Made by a program: the position numbers and the translations under genes. Shown here piece after piece: positions 35,062 to 44,176 of a stretch of DNA of 64,000 nt (positions are counted from its first letter, which is position 1; the number at the start of each line of letters is the position of its first letter). Under the pieces are notes generated by a model that saw nothing but the letters and a program-made list of their open reading frames with translations, made no database searches and was not told where the DNA came from. The stretch comes from Archangium lansingense (GTDB lineage Bacteria; Myxococcota; Myxococcia; Myxococcales; Myxococcaceae), in contig NZ_JAPNKA010000001.1 in NCBI RefSeq assembly GCF_026626635.1, positions 248,001-312,000 of the forward strand. Direction: 5' to 3'.

Positions 35062-37139
35062 GGCGTGGAGCCCCACCCTTCGAGCTCGCGGCGCATCTCC
35101 CTGAGGCTGAAGCTCTTGAGCCACTCGCGCAGCTCCTCGACCGCGGGACGCACCAGCCGCGCCTCGTTGTCCTCCCTCCTCGCTACCACGACGCACTCGG
35201 GCGCATCATCCAACAGTCCGATGAGCGCATCGGACTGGGTAGTGAACAGGATGGGGTGGCGCTCGGAGAGCGAACGTGCCGCGCCCACCAGCCGCATGAG
35301 TGCGTCCGGGTGCAGGTGCGCCTCGGGCTCGTCCACCGCGATGAGGGCGCTGCCGGGTTGGAACAGGGCGCAGAGGATGGTCAGGAAGCTCAGGGTTCCA
35401 TCGGAGAGCTCCGAGGCGTCGAACTGGCCACCGTTCACCTCGTCCCAGAAGAGCTGGACCATTCCCCGGCTCACGGCGGGAAGGCGCAAGTCCTTGAGGC
35501 TTGGAAAGGCGAGGCGGACGATGCGCACGTAATCCTGCCAGTCCTCCGGGCGTTCCTCGCGTAGGGAGAAGAGGACCGCGGAGAGATTGTTTCCCGTTCG
35601 CTCCAGGCGGGCACCGGGCTCGAGCCTCGCGGGCCGGCGCATCGGGACCGATTCCGGGTCCGCCCACGCGGCTCCTGTCCGGAAATAGGGGTACACCGCG
35701 ATGGCCGCGAGGGAGGCCCGGGCCTGCTGTACCAACGGGTGTGTGATGGCGCCGAGCTGGGAGAGCAGGGCTTCACGGCCATTGGAAACGGGGAGCGCGA
35801 CACCCGAAAGCTTCGCCTGGGTGCCCTGCCGGGTGAGGATGGGCATCCACGAGCCCTGGACGTACTCGGCGAGTTCCTCCTGCTCCACGGCGAAGTCGTA
35901 GGCCCCTACCGAGCCGAGCTGGAGCCGGAAGCGCAAGGCCTGGCCCGTGCTCGTCTGCAGCTCCGCCTCCAGGCGGATGGGCTCTGTGGCGCCTCTCGAT
36001 TGGAGAGCGCGCAAGCCGCTCCGGCGCCGGACCAGTGCATCCGAGAGTTCGCCACGTGCCGCATCCGAGAGCAATTGAAGTGCATCGAGCACGGAGCTCT
36101 TGCCGCTCTGGTTGGGCCCGACGATGACGGAGAACGGGTCATCGAAGCGCAGCTCCGCCGCGCGGAGGAGGCGGAAGGTGTAAACGCGAAATGCAGTGAG
36201 CCGTATGCCCTCGGGGCTTGCTTCAGAGTTCCCCAGGGTAGCGACGGGAGCTGGGGGCGTTTCGGGCTTTCCCCAGTAAAGGGCGTCCCGACCCGACTCG
36301 TGTTGGACCTCTACGCGTAGGGAGATGGCGGGGACTTGCGAGAGGAACAGATTGATGGCGGTGGGACGAGGGTCCTTCGCCTCAAAGACAGACGTATAGG
36401 TGCGTGTGCCCGGGGCCGTTTCGGGGCCCGGCAGCCAGCGCAGTGTGCTCGAGTCGAGCCGGTAGTCTCTCCGAGAGCCTTCCACGTTGAGGATGAGGCG
36501 GGAGGTATCCAGCCCCGAGAAGCCATCCACTTCAACGCGCAGCCGCGTGGCTTCCTGCCTGGCCGAGAGGTGCTTCACGGGCCAGGGGGCCGCGAGAATG
36601 ATGGAGGCGGCATGCCTGGATTCCAATTCCAGGCCCGTGTAGGCCCGGATGAGCCGCCCAAGAGAGGCATAGGCATAATCCGACCGGGCCGCGATCTCCC
36701 CGTTCGCGGTTGTGTCGGCGGTTCCGAGCAGCTTCCGAATCTCAACCCCATGTCCTTCGAGGTACGTTCCATATCCAGCGTCGCCCTGAGTGGTGCGTGG
36801 ACTCCACCATGAGAGGGTAGCTGGCATCTCCTTTGTCAGGTGGAGCGGCGTTGGCAGAGCGCTGCCGGACAGCTGCTCGAGCATCCCGGATTCGAACTGC
36901 GAGAGGAGTGCCGGAAGCCCGCTGGGGGAGCCGATGAATTGACTCGCTGAGACAGGACCCGCGTCCAGCGGGGCGAGGAGTGGTGGCTCCTCACGGGTAC
37001 GGACCAGGGTGGCACTTAGCGCGAGCACCACCTTGGGTCGCGTGTTGGTCCATACAAGCCCTATCCGGATGCCGTCGTACCCTGATGCCTGGGCGAGCTG
37101 CTCGGCGATATCGAGGAACTGGCGGAGGTTCTCGTTCAC
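35058..37139 (-). CDS. SMC/OLD-like ATPase with a novel long N-terminal domain
   Basis: 693 residues. The ABC-type ATPase starts near residue 312 (IRLTAFRVYTFRLL). Walker A VGPNQSGKSS has Lys347, the signature is ELSDGTLSF, Walker B is ALIAVDEPEAHLHP, and the switch region LFTTQSD has Gln where His is usual. This is the AAA_15/AAA_21 type found in OLD, PARIS (AriA), retron and Septu ATPases, where no long coiled coil separates the two halves. The first about 310 residues have no recognised domain; they include RIGLVWTNTRPKVVLALSATL and a strand-rich part around 200-300. This is not usual for such ATPases, which begin with the P-loop strand. It is the first gene of a two-gene operon. Confidence 0.85.
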   Translation of the reverse strand: MNENLRQFLDIAEQLAQASGYDGIRIGLVWTNTRPKVVLALSATLVRTREEPPLLAPLDAGPVSASQFIGSPSGLPALLSQFESGMLEQLSGSALPTPLHLTKEMPATLSWWSPRTTQGDAGYGTYLEGHGVEIRKLLGTADTTANGEIAARSDYAYASLGRLIRAYTGLELESRHAASIILAAPWPVKHLSARQEATRLRVEVDGFSGLDTSRLILNVEGSRRDYRLDSSTLRWLPGPETAPGTRTYTSVFEAKDPRPTAINLFLSQVPAISLRVEVQHESGRDALYWGKPETPPAPVATLGNSEASPEGIRLTAFRVYTFRLLRAAELRFDDPFSVIVGPNQSGKSSVLDALQLLSDAARGELSDALVRRRSGLRALQSRGATEPIRLEAELQTSTGQALRFRLQLGSVGAYDFAVEQEELAEYVQGSWMPILTRQGTQAKLSGVALPVSNGREALLSQLGAITHPLVQQARASLAAIAVYPYFRTGAAWADPESVPMRRPARLEPGARLERTGNNLSAVLFSLREERPEDWQDYVRIVRLAFPSLKDLRLPAVSRGMVQLFWDEVNGGQFDASELSDGTLSFLTILCALFQPGSALIAVDEPEAHLHPDALMRLVGAARSLSERHPILFTTQSDALIGLLDDAPECVVVARREDNEARLVRPAVEELREWLKSFSLREMRRELEGWGSTP

Positions 37140-37166
37140 GGGAGGCCCAAGCTAGCACGGGCCCAC

Positions 37167-38063
37167 TCAGCGCCGCTCTGAACCTGACCTCCCCGTGTTG
37201 CCGCGCAACAACAGCGCATAGGGCAGCGTCACTGCGCCCACCATGCCCACGAGCCCAAGCCAGGGCCACGGAGTGGCGAGGAGTGGCGCGACACCCTCGC
37301 GTACCGAGGAAGGCATCTGCCCGGCCACCATGATGCAGGCCACGCTGAGCACGAACACACCGAACCCCTTGCGCAGCGAGCCCGGTGAGACGTGGTCCGC
37401 GAGGCGCCCGCCAAGGAAGCTGCCAACAATAGCGGTGCTCACGATGGCGGAGGTGAGTCCCCACGGAATCTGGACGTGGCCCAGGTGCCCGAGCAGCCCG
37501 GCGAGGCACTGGAGGGAGATGACGGCGAGCGAGGTGCCCACTGCGGCTTGAGTCGGCAGCCCCACCAGGATGAGCGCGGGGACGATGAGGAAGCCTCCAC
37601 CAGCGCCCACGAGTCCGGACAGCAGGCCCACGACAGCGCCCTGGGCGAGCACGCGAGGTACGGGCAGGCGCACCGGCGCCTCGACGGTTCCACTCGTCCC
37701 GGCTGGGGCCTCCTTGCGCCGCAGCATGGCGACTGCGGCGGCCACCATGACGGCGGAGAAGAGGAGGAGGAGCAGCCCCGTCGGGAGCAAACGCGCCATC
37801 CGTCCGCCCAGGAAGGCGCCCGACATGCCTCCCATTCCGAAGACGAAGGCGGTGCGCCAGTGCACCCGGCCGGCGCGCGCATGCACCACCACGGCCGAGG
37901 CGCTGGTGAGGCCCACCACCAGCAGGGACATGGCGATGGCCGTCTTCGGCTCGACACCGAGGACGTAGACGAGCAGGGGGACGGTGAGAATGGAGCCGCC
38001 GCCGCCCAGCAGCCCCAGCGACACCCCGATGAGCAGCGAGGCGGCGATGCCGAGCACCATCAT
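37167..38063 (-). CDS. TauE/SafE-family sulfite/anion exporter
   Basis: 298 residues, about eight membrane helices in two halves, each beginning with the Gly-rich repeat of the family (IGVSLGLLGGGGSILTVPLL and VGLLSGLVGAGGGFLIVPAL). TauE/SafE proteins export sulfite, sulfoacetate or related anions. The ATG at 38063 overlaps the stop of the rhodanese gene. In this sulfide-oxidation operon it would remove sulfite or thiosulfate made by the dioxygenase and rhodanese. Confidence 0.92.
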   Translation of the reverse strand: MMVLGIAASLLIGVSLGLLGGGGSILTVPLLVYVLGVEPKTAIAMSLLVVGLTSASAVVVHARAGRVHWRTAFVFGMGGMSGAFLGGRMARLLPTGLLLLLFSAVMVAAAVAMLRRKEAPAGTSGTVEAPVRLPVPRVLAQGAVVGLLSGLVGAGGGFLIVPALILVGLPTQAAVGTSLAVISLQCLAGLLGHLGHVQIPWGLTSAIVSTAIVGSFLGGRLADHVSPGSLRKGFGVFVLSVACIMVAGQMPSSVREGVAPLLATPWPWLGLVGMVGAVTLPYALLLRGNTGRSGSERR

Positions 38064-38680
38064 GTGGCGCTGCTCTCCGGACGCGCCACGGCGAGCATGT
38101 CCCGGCAACCGCGCAGCACCTGCTCCCAGGCGCCGGGGTCCTTCACCGCCACCTGTCCGGCCGCCTGCAGCAACTCGAGCATGCGCAGGAACTGCTCTCG
38201 CGTGGGGACGCCACCGTGCGCCTGGAGCAGCACTCGCGGGGTGGTGGCGGGGACGGCGCTGCCCAGCTCCCGCATCCGTGCGAGCAGCGTGTCGAACACA
38301 TCCGTCATCAGGAGCGGGGATGCGGACGCCGGGCGGACCACGGGCAGCCCCGCCTCGTTCCACGCGAGCATTCCCCCGCGCAGGTTCATCACCCGGTGGA
38401 AGCCCTTGCGCACGAGCTGCGCGGCGGCGCGCCCCGAGCGGGCTCCGGAGCGGCACACCATCACCAGCTCCGCGTCACGCGGCCACCGTCCGCAGGCTTC
38501 CTCCACCGTGCCGAGCGGGACGCGCTCCACGCCCGCGATGTGGCCGAGGAGGCCCTCGAGCTCGGAGGGTTCGCGCACGTCCACCAGCCGCACTCCGTTC
38601 CCCACCCCGGCCACGGTGCTCACGTCCACGTCCCGGTAGCCCTCCGCATGCGGAGTGCCCTTCTCGTACAGTGCGCTCAT
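38060..38680 (-). CDS. Rhodanese-domain sulfurtransferase with helical C-terminal domain
   Basis: 206 residues. The rhodanese domain (about 18-118) has the active-site loop CRSGARS with catalytic Cys76. A further helical domain of about 80 residues follows (MTDVFDTLLARMRELG ...), not typical of a simple rhodanese. GGAGA lies about 7 bp upstream of the ATG at 38680. It would transfer sulfane sulfur between persulfide, sulfite and thiosulfate. It overlaps the exporter gene and lies 23 bp after the dioxygenase. Confidence 0.9.
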   Translation of the reverse strand: MSALYEKGTPHAEGYRDVDVSTVAGVGNGVRLVDVREPSELEGLLGHIAGVERVPLGTVEEACGRWPRDAELVMVCRSGARSGRAAAQLVRKGFHRVMNLRGGMLAWNEAGLPVVRPASASPLLMTDVFDTLLARMRELGSAVPATTPRVLLQAHGGVPTREQFLRMLELLQAAGQVAVKDPGAWEQVLRGCRDMLAVARPESSAT

Positions 38681-38703
38681 CGTCTGTCTCCGTGCTCCAG
38701 GGC

Positions 38704-39402
38704 TCAGCTCATCGCCTCTGTGGCGGACTTGCCGCAGGCGCGGTTGGCGGGCACCGCGATGTCCAGCTTCTTGGGCGGCGCCAGCTTGCGGTTGTTCATG
38801 AACTCGACGAACCACTCGCGGCTCCTGCCGGCCAGCCGCGGGTTGTGGCGCTTCTCTTCGCCAATGGTGCTCATCGTCAGGCCCGCGTAGTCGTGACCCG
38901 GGTACACCTCGGTCTCGTCCGGCAGCGTGAAGAGCCTGCGGGTGATGGTGTCGTAGAGCTGGCCGGCGTCGCCGTTCTGGAAGTCAGTGCGGCCACAGGC
39001 GCGGATGAGAAGTGCGTCGCCGGTGAAGAGCCGGGAGCCCACCCGGAAGCTCACGCTGTCATCGGTGTGTCCCGGCGTCGCGAGCACCTGGATGCGCAGG
39101 CTCCCCAGCGCGAGCACCTCGCCATCCTTCACCGGCAGGTTCACGCACGGCGCACCCGCGGCGCTGGCCGCCACCCGCGCTCCGCTCAGCTCACGCAGCC
39201 GGCCCGCTCCCGTGACGTGGTCCGCATGGATGTGCGTCTCCAGCACCAGCGTCAGCTTCAGGCCCAGCTCCGCCACCAACTGGCGGTCCCGCTCCACCTG
39301 CTCGAGCACCGGATCGATGAGCGCTGCCTCGCGCGTCGTCTCATCGGCGATGAGATAGGTGTAGGTCGACGTCTCCGGGTCGAAGAGCTGACGGAAGAGC
39401 AT
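38704..39402 (-). CDS. Persulfide dioxygenase, MBL fold (ETHE1-like)
   Basis: 232 residues. Metal motif THIHADH at residues 56-62 (His57, His59, Asp61, His62), PGHTDDS and FTGDALLIRACGRTDFQ are those of ETHE1/Blh-type dioxygenases. These iron enzymes oxidise glutathione persulfide to sulfite. The natural start MLFRQLFDPE matches the family. The sigma54 promoter at 39415-39430 lies directly upstream. It is the first gene of the pdo-rhodanese-exporter operon and the natural partner of SQR at 42568. Confidence 0.93.
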   Translation of the reverse strand: MLFRQLFDPETSTYTYLIADETTREAALIDPVLEQVERDRQLVAELGLKLTLVLETHIHADHVTGAGRLRELSGARVAASAAGAPCVNLPVKDGEVLALGSLRIQVLATPGHTDDSVSFRVGSRLFTGDALLIRACGRTDFQNGDAGQLYDTITRRLFTLPDETEVYPGHDYAGLTMSTIGEEKRHNPRLAGRSREWFVEFMNNRKLAPPKKLDIAVPANRACGKSATEAMS

Positions 39403-39414
39403 GCGGGGGGTCCT

Positions 39415-39430
39415 TGCGAGGGTCGTGCCA
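39415..39430 (-). promoter_or_regulatory. Sigma54 promoter of the persulfide dioxygenase operon
   Basis: Minus strand TGGCACGACCCTCGCA: perfect -24 box, GC exactly 10 bases later, weaker -12 box. The expected transcription start (about 39404) leaves almost no leader before the ATG at 39402, so the true start or the promoter should be checked. Confidence 0.6.
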
Positions 39431-39445
39431 GGGGCGCGCGGAGCC

Positions 39446-39479
39446 CCCTCTCCCTCTGGGAGAGGGCTGGGGTGAGGGT
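39446..39479 (+). repeat. REP-like palindromic repeat, copy 2
   Basis: Identical over 34 bp to copy 1 at 10277-10310. It faces the next copy (39504-39531 plus 41066-41081) in the opposite orientation, 24 bp away, so the two form a BIME-like pair. Confidence 0.8.
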
Positions 39480-39503
39480 GTCCAAGGGCGGCACGGTGAG
39501 TAG

Positions 39504-39531
39504 ACCCTCACCCTTGCCCTCTCCCAGAGGG
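39504..39531 (-). repeat. Left half of a REP-like repeat split by the insertion sequence
   Basis: Tail ACCCTCACCC, then TTGCCCTCTCCCAGAGGG. The right half continues at 41066-41081. The last nine bases (CCCAGAGGG, 39523-39531) are the target-site duplication. Confidence 0.8.
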
Positions 39532-41065
39532 CTGAAGAATGCACACGCAGAGGGAGAGAGGGAGCAAGGGGTGAGCAAGCTGGATGGAGCATGACGTGAG
39601 CGGTAGGGCCGGATAGAGAGGCAGCCCATGGAAGCTGCCCCTTTGTATCTGACGTACGAGGTTCTCTATCCAGCAGGGAGTTTCGGTCCGCTTGAGGAGG
39701 TGTGGCTGAGGGAGAGGTTGCTGCACACCCTTCACCTGATGGAGGGGCAGCCCGGCGTCACCATCAACCGATTGGGCACCAGCCGGGCGGAGCGAATGGG
39801 GGCCTACCGCATGCTGGAGAACGAAGACGTCAGCTTCCGGCAGCTGCTGGAGCCAGCGGCCCGGACAGTGGGCAAGGCGGTGGCGAAAGGGCAGGCGGGA
39901 GAGGTGGCCTTGTGTGTACACGACCGGACCGAGGTGGAGCTCAGCCATCTGTCCATGAGCGGGGTGGGCCAGGTGGGCAATCCCGTGTGTCAGGGCTTCT
40001 TTCTGCAGACGGCGTTGGTGGTGCAGGCCGACGGCGCCGCTTTTGGAGTGCTGGGAGCGCGCACCTGGGCGCGCCCGGCCGCGCAAAGGGGAAAGGCCAA
40101 GAGCAGGAAGCAGCGGCCCTTCGAGCAGAAGGAAAGCAGCTTGTGGTGGCAGGCCATGGTGGAGGCCGAAGAGGGAGTGGGCGAGCCAGGGCGACTGCTG
40201 CACGTCATCGACGCCGAAGGAGACATTTTCGAGTTGTTCTCCCGCTCGGCTAGCGCGTCGTATCAACTGCTGGTGCGCGCCGGCCAGGACAGGCGCGTGG
40301 AGGGAGAAGGGGGGAGGCTGTGGGCCACCATGGAGGGGCTGCCCGTGGTGGACAGCCGGCTGCTGCACGTGTCGGCGCAACCAGCCCGGGCGGACAAGCC
40401 GGCGCGCACGGCACGCGACGCCACGCTGGTGCTGCGCTACGTCCCTCTCACGCTGCTGCCTCCCGGGCGCCAGGGTGGGCAGCCGGTGCCGGTGTGGGGC
40501 GTGCTGGTGCGCGAAGAAGAGCCGCCACAGGGACAGAAAGCAGTGGAGTGGCTGCTGCTGAGCAACGTGCCCATTGAAAGCGTGGAGGCGGCCTGGGGCG
40601 CGGTGTCCACCTACCAGAAGAGGTGGGGGATTGAGGAGTTGCACAAGGCCCTGAAGACGGGCTGCCGCCTGGAGGGGCGTCAGCACCAGAGGCGCGAGCA
40701 CCTTGAAAACCTGCTCGTCCTCACTCTGCTGGTTTCCGTCAAGATGCTGCGCCTGCGCACCCTGAGCCGCACTCTCCCGGACGAGCCCGCAGATGAAGTG
40801 TTGGAGCCCGCCGAGGTGCAGGTGCTCCAAGCCATGGCACCCCAACTCTCTCCACGCATGCGACTGCAAGGGGCGCTGACGCTTCGTCAGGCCCTGCTGC
40901 TCATCGCCGCCCTAGGCGGTTACATGGCCAACCCGGACAAGAAACCTCCGGGCTGGCTCGTCCTCTGGCGCGGCTACGAACGGCTGGGCGACTACGTCGC
41001 CGGCTTCACCCTCGCCCAGCACCTTTCCTCCGCTCCCCCGCCTACTTAGCGTGTGCAATCCTCAG
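39532..41065. mobile_element. Complete IS50/Tn5-like insertion sequence (IS4 superfamily)
   Basis: 1534 bp. The ends CTGAAGAATGCACACGC (39532-39548) and, inverted, CTGAGGATTGCACACGC (41049-41065) match in 15 of 17 positions and start with CTGA as in IS50. Both sides carry the same 9-bp duplication CCCAGAGGG (39523-39531 and 41066-41074), the size made by Tn5-type transposases. One intact transposase gene fills most of it. The duplication is exactly the centre of a REP-like palindrome. Both perfect duplications and an intact frame suggest a recent insertion. Confidence 0.92.
39628..41049 (+). CDS. IS4-superfamily transposase (Tn5-like)
   Basis: 473 residues, the length of Tn5 transposase. The N-terminal DNA-binding part (GVTINRLGTSRAERMGAYRMLENEDVSF) is Tn5-like. 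The DDE residues are placed in VALCVHDRTEVEL, LLHVIDAEGDIFE and, for the Glu, in QKRWGIEELHKALKTGC, which corresponds to the YREK box with YxxRWGIEExHKxxKxGC. It cuts the ends of the element and joins them to target DNA. The frame is uninterrupted. The stop lies in the right terminal repeat. Confidence 0.95.
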   Translation: MEAAPLYLTYEVLYPAGSFGPLEEVWLRERLLHTLHLMEGQPGVTINRLGTSRAERMGAYRMLENEDVSFRQLLEPAARTVGKAVAKGQAGEVALCVHDRTEVELSHLSMSGVGQVGNPVCQGFFLQTALVVQADGAAFGVLGARTWARPAAQRGKAKSRKQRPFEQKESSLWWQAMVEAEEGVGEPGRLLHVIDAEGDIFELFSRSASASYQLLVRAGQDRRVEGEGGRLWATMEGLPVVDSRLLHVSAQPARADKPARTARDATLVLRYVPLTLLPPGRQGGQPVPVWGVLVREEEPPQGQKAVEWLLLSNVPIESVEAAWGAVSTYQKRWGIEELHKALKTGCRLEGRQHQRREHLENLLVLTLLVSVKMLRLRTLSRTLPDEPADEVLEPAEVQVLQAMAPQLSPRMRLQGALTLRQALLLIAALGGYMANPDKKPPGWLVLWRGYERLGDYVAGFTLAQHLSSAPPPT

Positions 41066-41081
41066 CCCAGAGGGAGAGGGG
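41066..41081 (-). repeat. Right half of the split REP-like repeat
   Basis: CCCAGAGGGAGAGGGG. Joined to 39504-39531 with one copy of the 9-bp duplication it restores arms CCCTCTCCC and GGGAGAGGG around AGA. Confidence 0.8.
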
Positions 41082-41091
41082 ATAGGCACGG

Positions 41092-41128
41092 TGAAACGTT
41101 TCGTGAAACGGGTGAAACAGGTTGAAAC
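41092..41128. promoter_or_regulatory. TGAAAC enhancer cluster
   Basis: Four TGAAAC hexamers start at 41092, 41104, 41113 and 41123, about one helical turn apart, with a GAAACGTTTC palindrome at 41093-41102. The same motif occurs at 42471-42493, 43878-43891 and 44002-44018, that is, near each gene of the sulfide locus. Without the insertion sequence it would lie 119-155 bp upstream of the dioxygenase -24 box. Confidence 0.65.
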
Positions 41129-41131
41129 GCG

Positions 41132-42460
<1,329 letters not shown>

Positions 42461-42470
42461 GGGCTCAGAC

Positions 42471-42493
42471 GGGTGAAACACGCTGTTTCACCC
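42471..42493. promoter_or_regulatory. Perfect 10-bp inverted repeat upstream of the activator gene
   Basis: Arms GGGTGAAACA and TGTTTCACCC around CGC, followed by a further GTTTCA. It contains the TGAAAC motif and lies 11 bp before the activator ATG, a position suited to autorepression. Confidence 0.65.
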
Positions 42494-42525
42494 GTTTCAT
42501 ACCCCTCTCGGGCGCGCGCTTCACC

Positions 42526-42550
42526 AACTGGTCCGATGGTCGGACCAGTT
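42526..42550. terminator. Perfect 11-bp inverted repeat after the SQR gene
   Basis: Arms AACTGGTCCGA and TCGGACCAGTT around TGG. It starts 18 bp after the SQR stop on the minus strand. It could end the SQR transcript or serve as an operator; there is no T-run. Confidence 0.5.
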
Positions 42551-42567
42551 GCTCGTCATCGCGCCCG

Positions 42568-43845
42568 TCAGGCCCACCCGCGCAGCATCAGCTTCCAGTA
42601 GAGCTGCGGCAGGCCGTACTTCTTGAGCAGCCACATGTCATGCCGCTCCTTGAGGGTGTCGATGAGCGGGATGCTGGGCGTGGGCTTGCCGTCGTAGTCG
42701 AACTCGGCGAGCAGCAGCTTGCCGTAGCCGGTGGTGAGCGGGCAGGACGCATAGCCGTCGTAGCTCGCGGTGGGAGCCCGGCCGGCCATGATGGCGAGCA
42801 GGTTCTCCACCAGCACGGGCGCCTGCTTGCGGATGGCGGCTCCGGTGCGCGAGGTGGGCAGGTCCGAGGCATCTCCCAACGCGAACACCTCGGGGTGGTC
42901 CGGGTGCTGCAACGTGTGCTTGTTCGCCTTCACCCACCCCTTTGTCCCTCCCTCCTGCCAGGCCAGCGGGCTGCGCTTGATGAAGTCCGGCGCGCTCTGC
43001 GGCGGGCACGCGTGGAGGAGGTCGTAAGGGATGACCACCTCCTCGGTGCTCCCGTCCGCCAGCGTCCGCGTGAAGACGGCCTCGTTCTTGTCGCCGCGCA
43101 CCTCGGTGAGGTTGTGCTGGTAGCGCGTGTCGATGCCGTAGCGTTGCACCACCTGCTCCAGCACCGCGGCGTACTCTTTCACCCCGAAGATGACCTTGCC
43201 GGCGGAGGCGAAGATGACGTGCGCCTTGTCCTGGAAGCTCCGCTTCCGGAAGTGGTCCGCGGCCAGGTACATGATCTTCTGCGGCGCACCCGCGCACTTC
43301 ACCGGCGTGGCCGGGTGGGTGAAGAGGGCGGTGCCTCCCTGAAACGCACGCAGCATCTCCCATGTCTTGGGCGCATAGCGCACGTCGTAGTTGCTGGAGA
43401 CGTTGGGCCGCTGCTCCAGCGCCTGGCGCAGGCCCTTCACCTTGTCCCAGTCGAGCTGGATGCCGGGCGCCACCACGAGGAAGTCATACTCGATGCGCTT
43501 GCCGCCCCGGGTGCTCACCGTCCGCGCCACGGGGTCCACCTCCTCCGCCCAGTCCTGAATCCACTTCACGCCCCGGGGGATGCAGCGGGACTCGTCGCGG
43601 ATGGTGTCCTCGACGCGCGCCTCGCCCGCCCCCACCAGCGTCCACATCGGCTGGTAGTAGTGGTGCGAGCTGGGCTCGAGGATGGCCACGTCCTTCTGCC
43701 CGGCGTGTGCCAGCCGGGCCGCCACGCTGATGCCCGCCGTGCCTCCGCCGATGATGACGACCCGGTGCCGCTCCATTCCCGGAACCCGGGCCACCGGCAC
43801 CATCACCGGATCCTTGCAGACGTGCTCGGTCACCCCTTCACTCAT
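42568..43845 (-). CDS. sqr: Sulfide:quinone oxidoreductase, type II (SQOR-like)
   Basis: 425 residues. FAD-binding [17 protein letters not shown] at about 29-45; catalytic Cys184 in [15 protein letters not shown]; the second redox Cys in ASCPLTTGY; and the C-terminal AEFDYDGKP...[11 protein letters not shown] membrane-binding segment. These motifs are those of the mitochondrial/bacterial type II enzymes rather than of type I SQRs. It oxidises sulfide and passes electrons to quinone, giving a persulfide. The ATG at 43845 follows a perfect AGGAGG by 6 bp. A near-consensus sigma54 promoter lies upstream at 43930-43945. Confidence 0.93.
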   Translation of the reverse strand: MSEGVTEHVCKDPVMVPVARVPGMERHRVVIIGGGTAGISVAARLAHAGQKDVAILEPSSHHYYQPMWTLVGAGEARVEDTIRDESRCIPRGVKWIQDWAEEVDPVARTVSTRGGKRIEYDFLVVAPGIQLDWDKVKGLRQALEQRPNVSSNYDVRYAPKTWEMLRAFQGGTALFTHPATPVKCAGAPQKIMYLAADHFRKRSFQDKAHVIFASAGKVIFGVKEYAAVLEQVVQRYGIDTRYQHNLTEVRGDKNEAVFTRTLADGSTEEVVIPYDLLHACPPQSAPDFIKRSPLAWQEGGTKGWVKANKHTLQHPDHPEVFALGDASDLPTSRTGAAIRKQAPVLVENLLAIMAGRAPTASYDGYASCPLTTGYGKLLLAEFDYDGKPTPSIPLIDTLKERHDMWLLKKYGLPQLYWKLMLRGWA

Positions 43846-43877
43846 CTCGGCCTCCTGCGCCCCTGACGGGCCGCCCA

Positions 43878-43891
43878 TGTTTCGTGAAACA
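43878..43891. promoter_or_regulatory. TGTTTC-GT-GAAACA dyad in the SQR leader
   Basis: A 6-bp-arm dyad of the same TGAAAC motif, about 35 bp downstream of the predicted SQR transcription start. At this place a bound protein would block rather than activate. Confidence 0.5.
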
Positions 43892-43929
43892 CCTGTCTCA
43901 TTGGAGCCAGGCCTGGTTCACGCGGAATC

Positions 43930-43945
43930 TGCAGATGGCGTGCCA
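43930..43945 (-). promoter_or_regulatory. Near-consensus sigma54 promoter of the SQR gene
   Basis: Minus strand TGGCACGCCATCTGCA: complete -24 box, GG-N10-GC spacing, CTGCA -12 box. Expected transcription start about 43920, leaving a leader of about 75 bases. Confidence 0.78.
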
Positions 43946-44001
43946 CCCGTCGGGTGCTTATCACTCGTGAGGTTAAGGGGGCGAACGGACGAGCCCGCGG
44001 C

Positions 44002-44018
44002 TGTTTCACGACGTTTCA
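44002..44018. promoter_or_regulatory. TGAAAC-type enhancer of the SQR promoter
   Basis: TGTTTCACGACGTTTCA contains two GTTTCA half-sites 10 bp apart and lies about 60-75 bp upstream of the -24 box, where an activator of this class would bind. The rest of the 331-bp gap (43846-44176) holds no convincing gene; the AAGGAG at 44134 precedes an alternative GTG start of the next gene. Confidence 0.6.
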
Positions 44019-44176
44019 TCCGAGAGCTGGCGCGGCTCCGCCCGGGGCCTTCGCGCTTCCCCGGGGGGCTGCCTGCATGGCGCGCGGAGCCCTCCGGCTC
44101 GCTCACGTCCCGAGGACAGGCCTCTCATCCTCCAAGGAGAAGTGTGAGCTTGGACGCGATCCGGGAGGTCGATGAG

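Noticed and set aside
39532..41065. The insertion sequence as one end of a composite transposon carrying the sulfide genes
   Set aside because: There is no second copy in the window and its own 9-bp duplications flank the single element, so it moved alone.
41092..41128. Short regularly spaced repeats as a CRISPR array
   Set aside because: The units are only 6 bp at about 10-bp steps, with no spacers of the needed size and no cas genes. An enhancer cluster explains them better.
42513..42527. Possible sigma54 promoter for the FisR-like gene (TGG at 42527-42525 minus, GC 10 bases on)
   Set aside because: The spacing is right but the -12 box is GCGCC without the usual T and A, and the sequence is a simple GC run. 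It is not better than chance.
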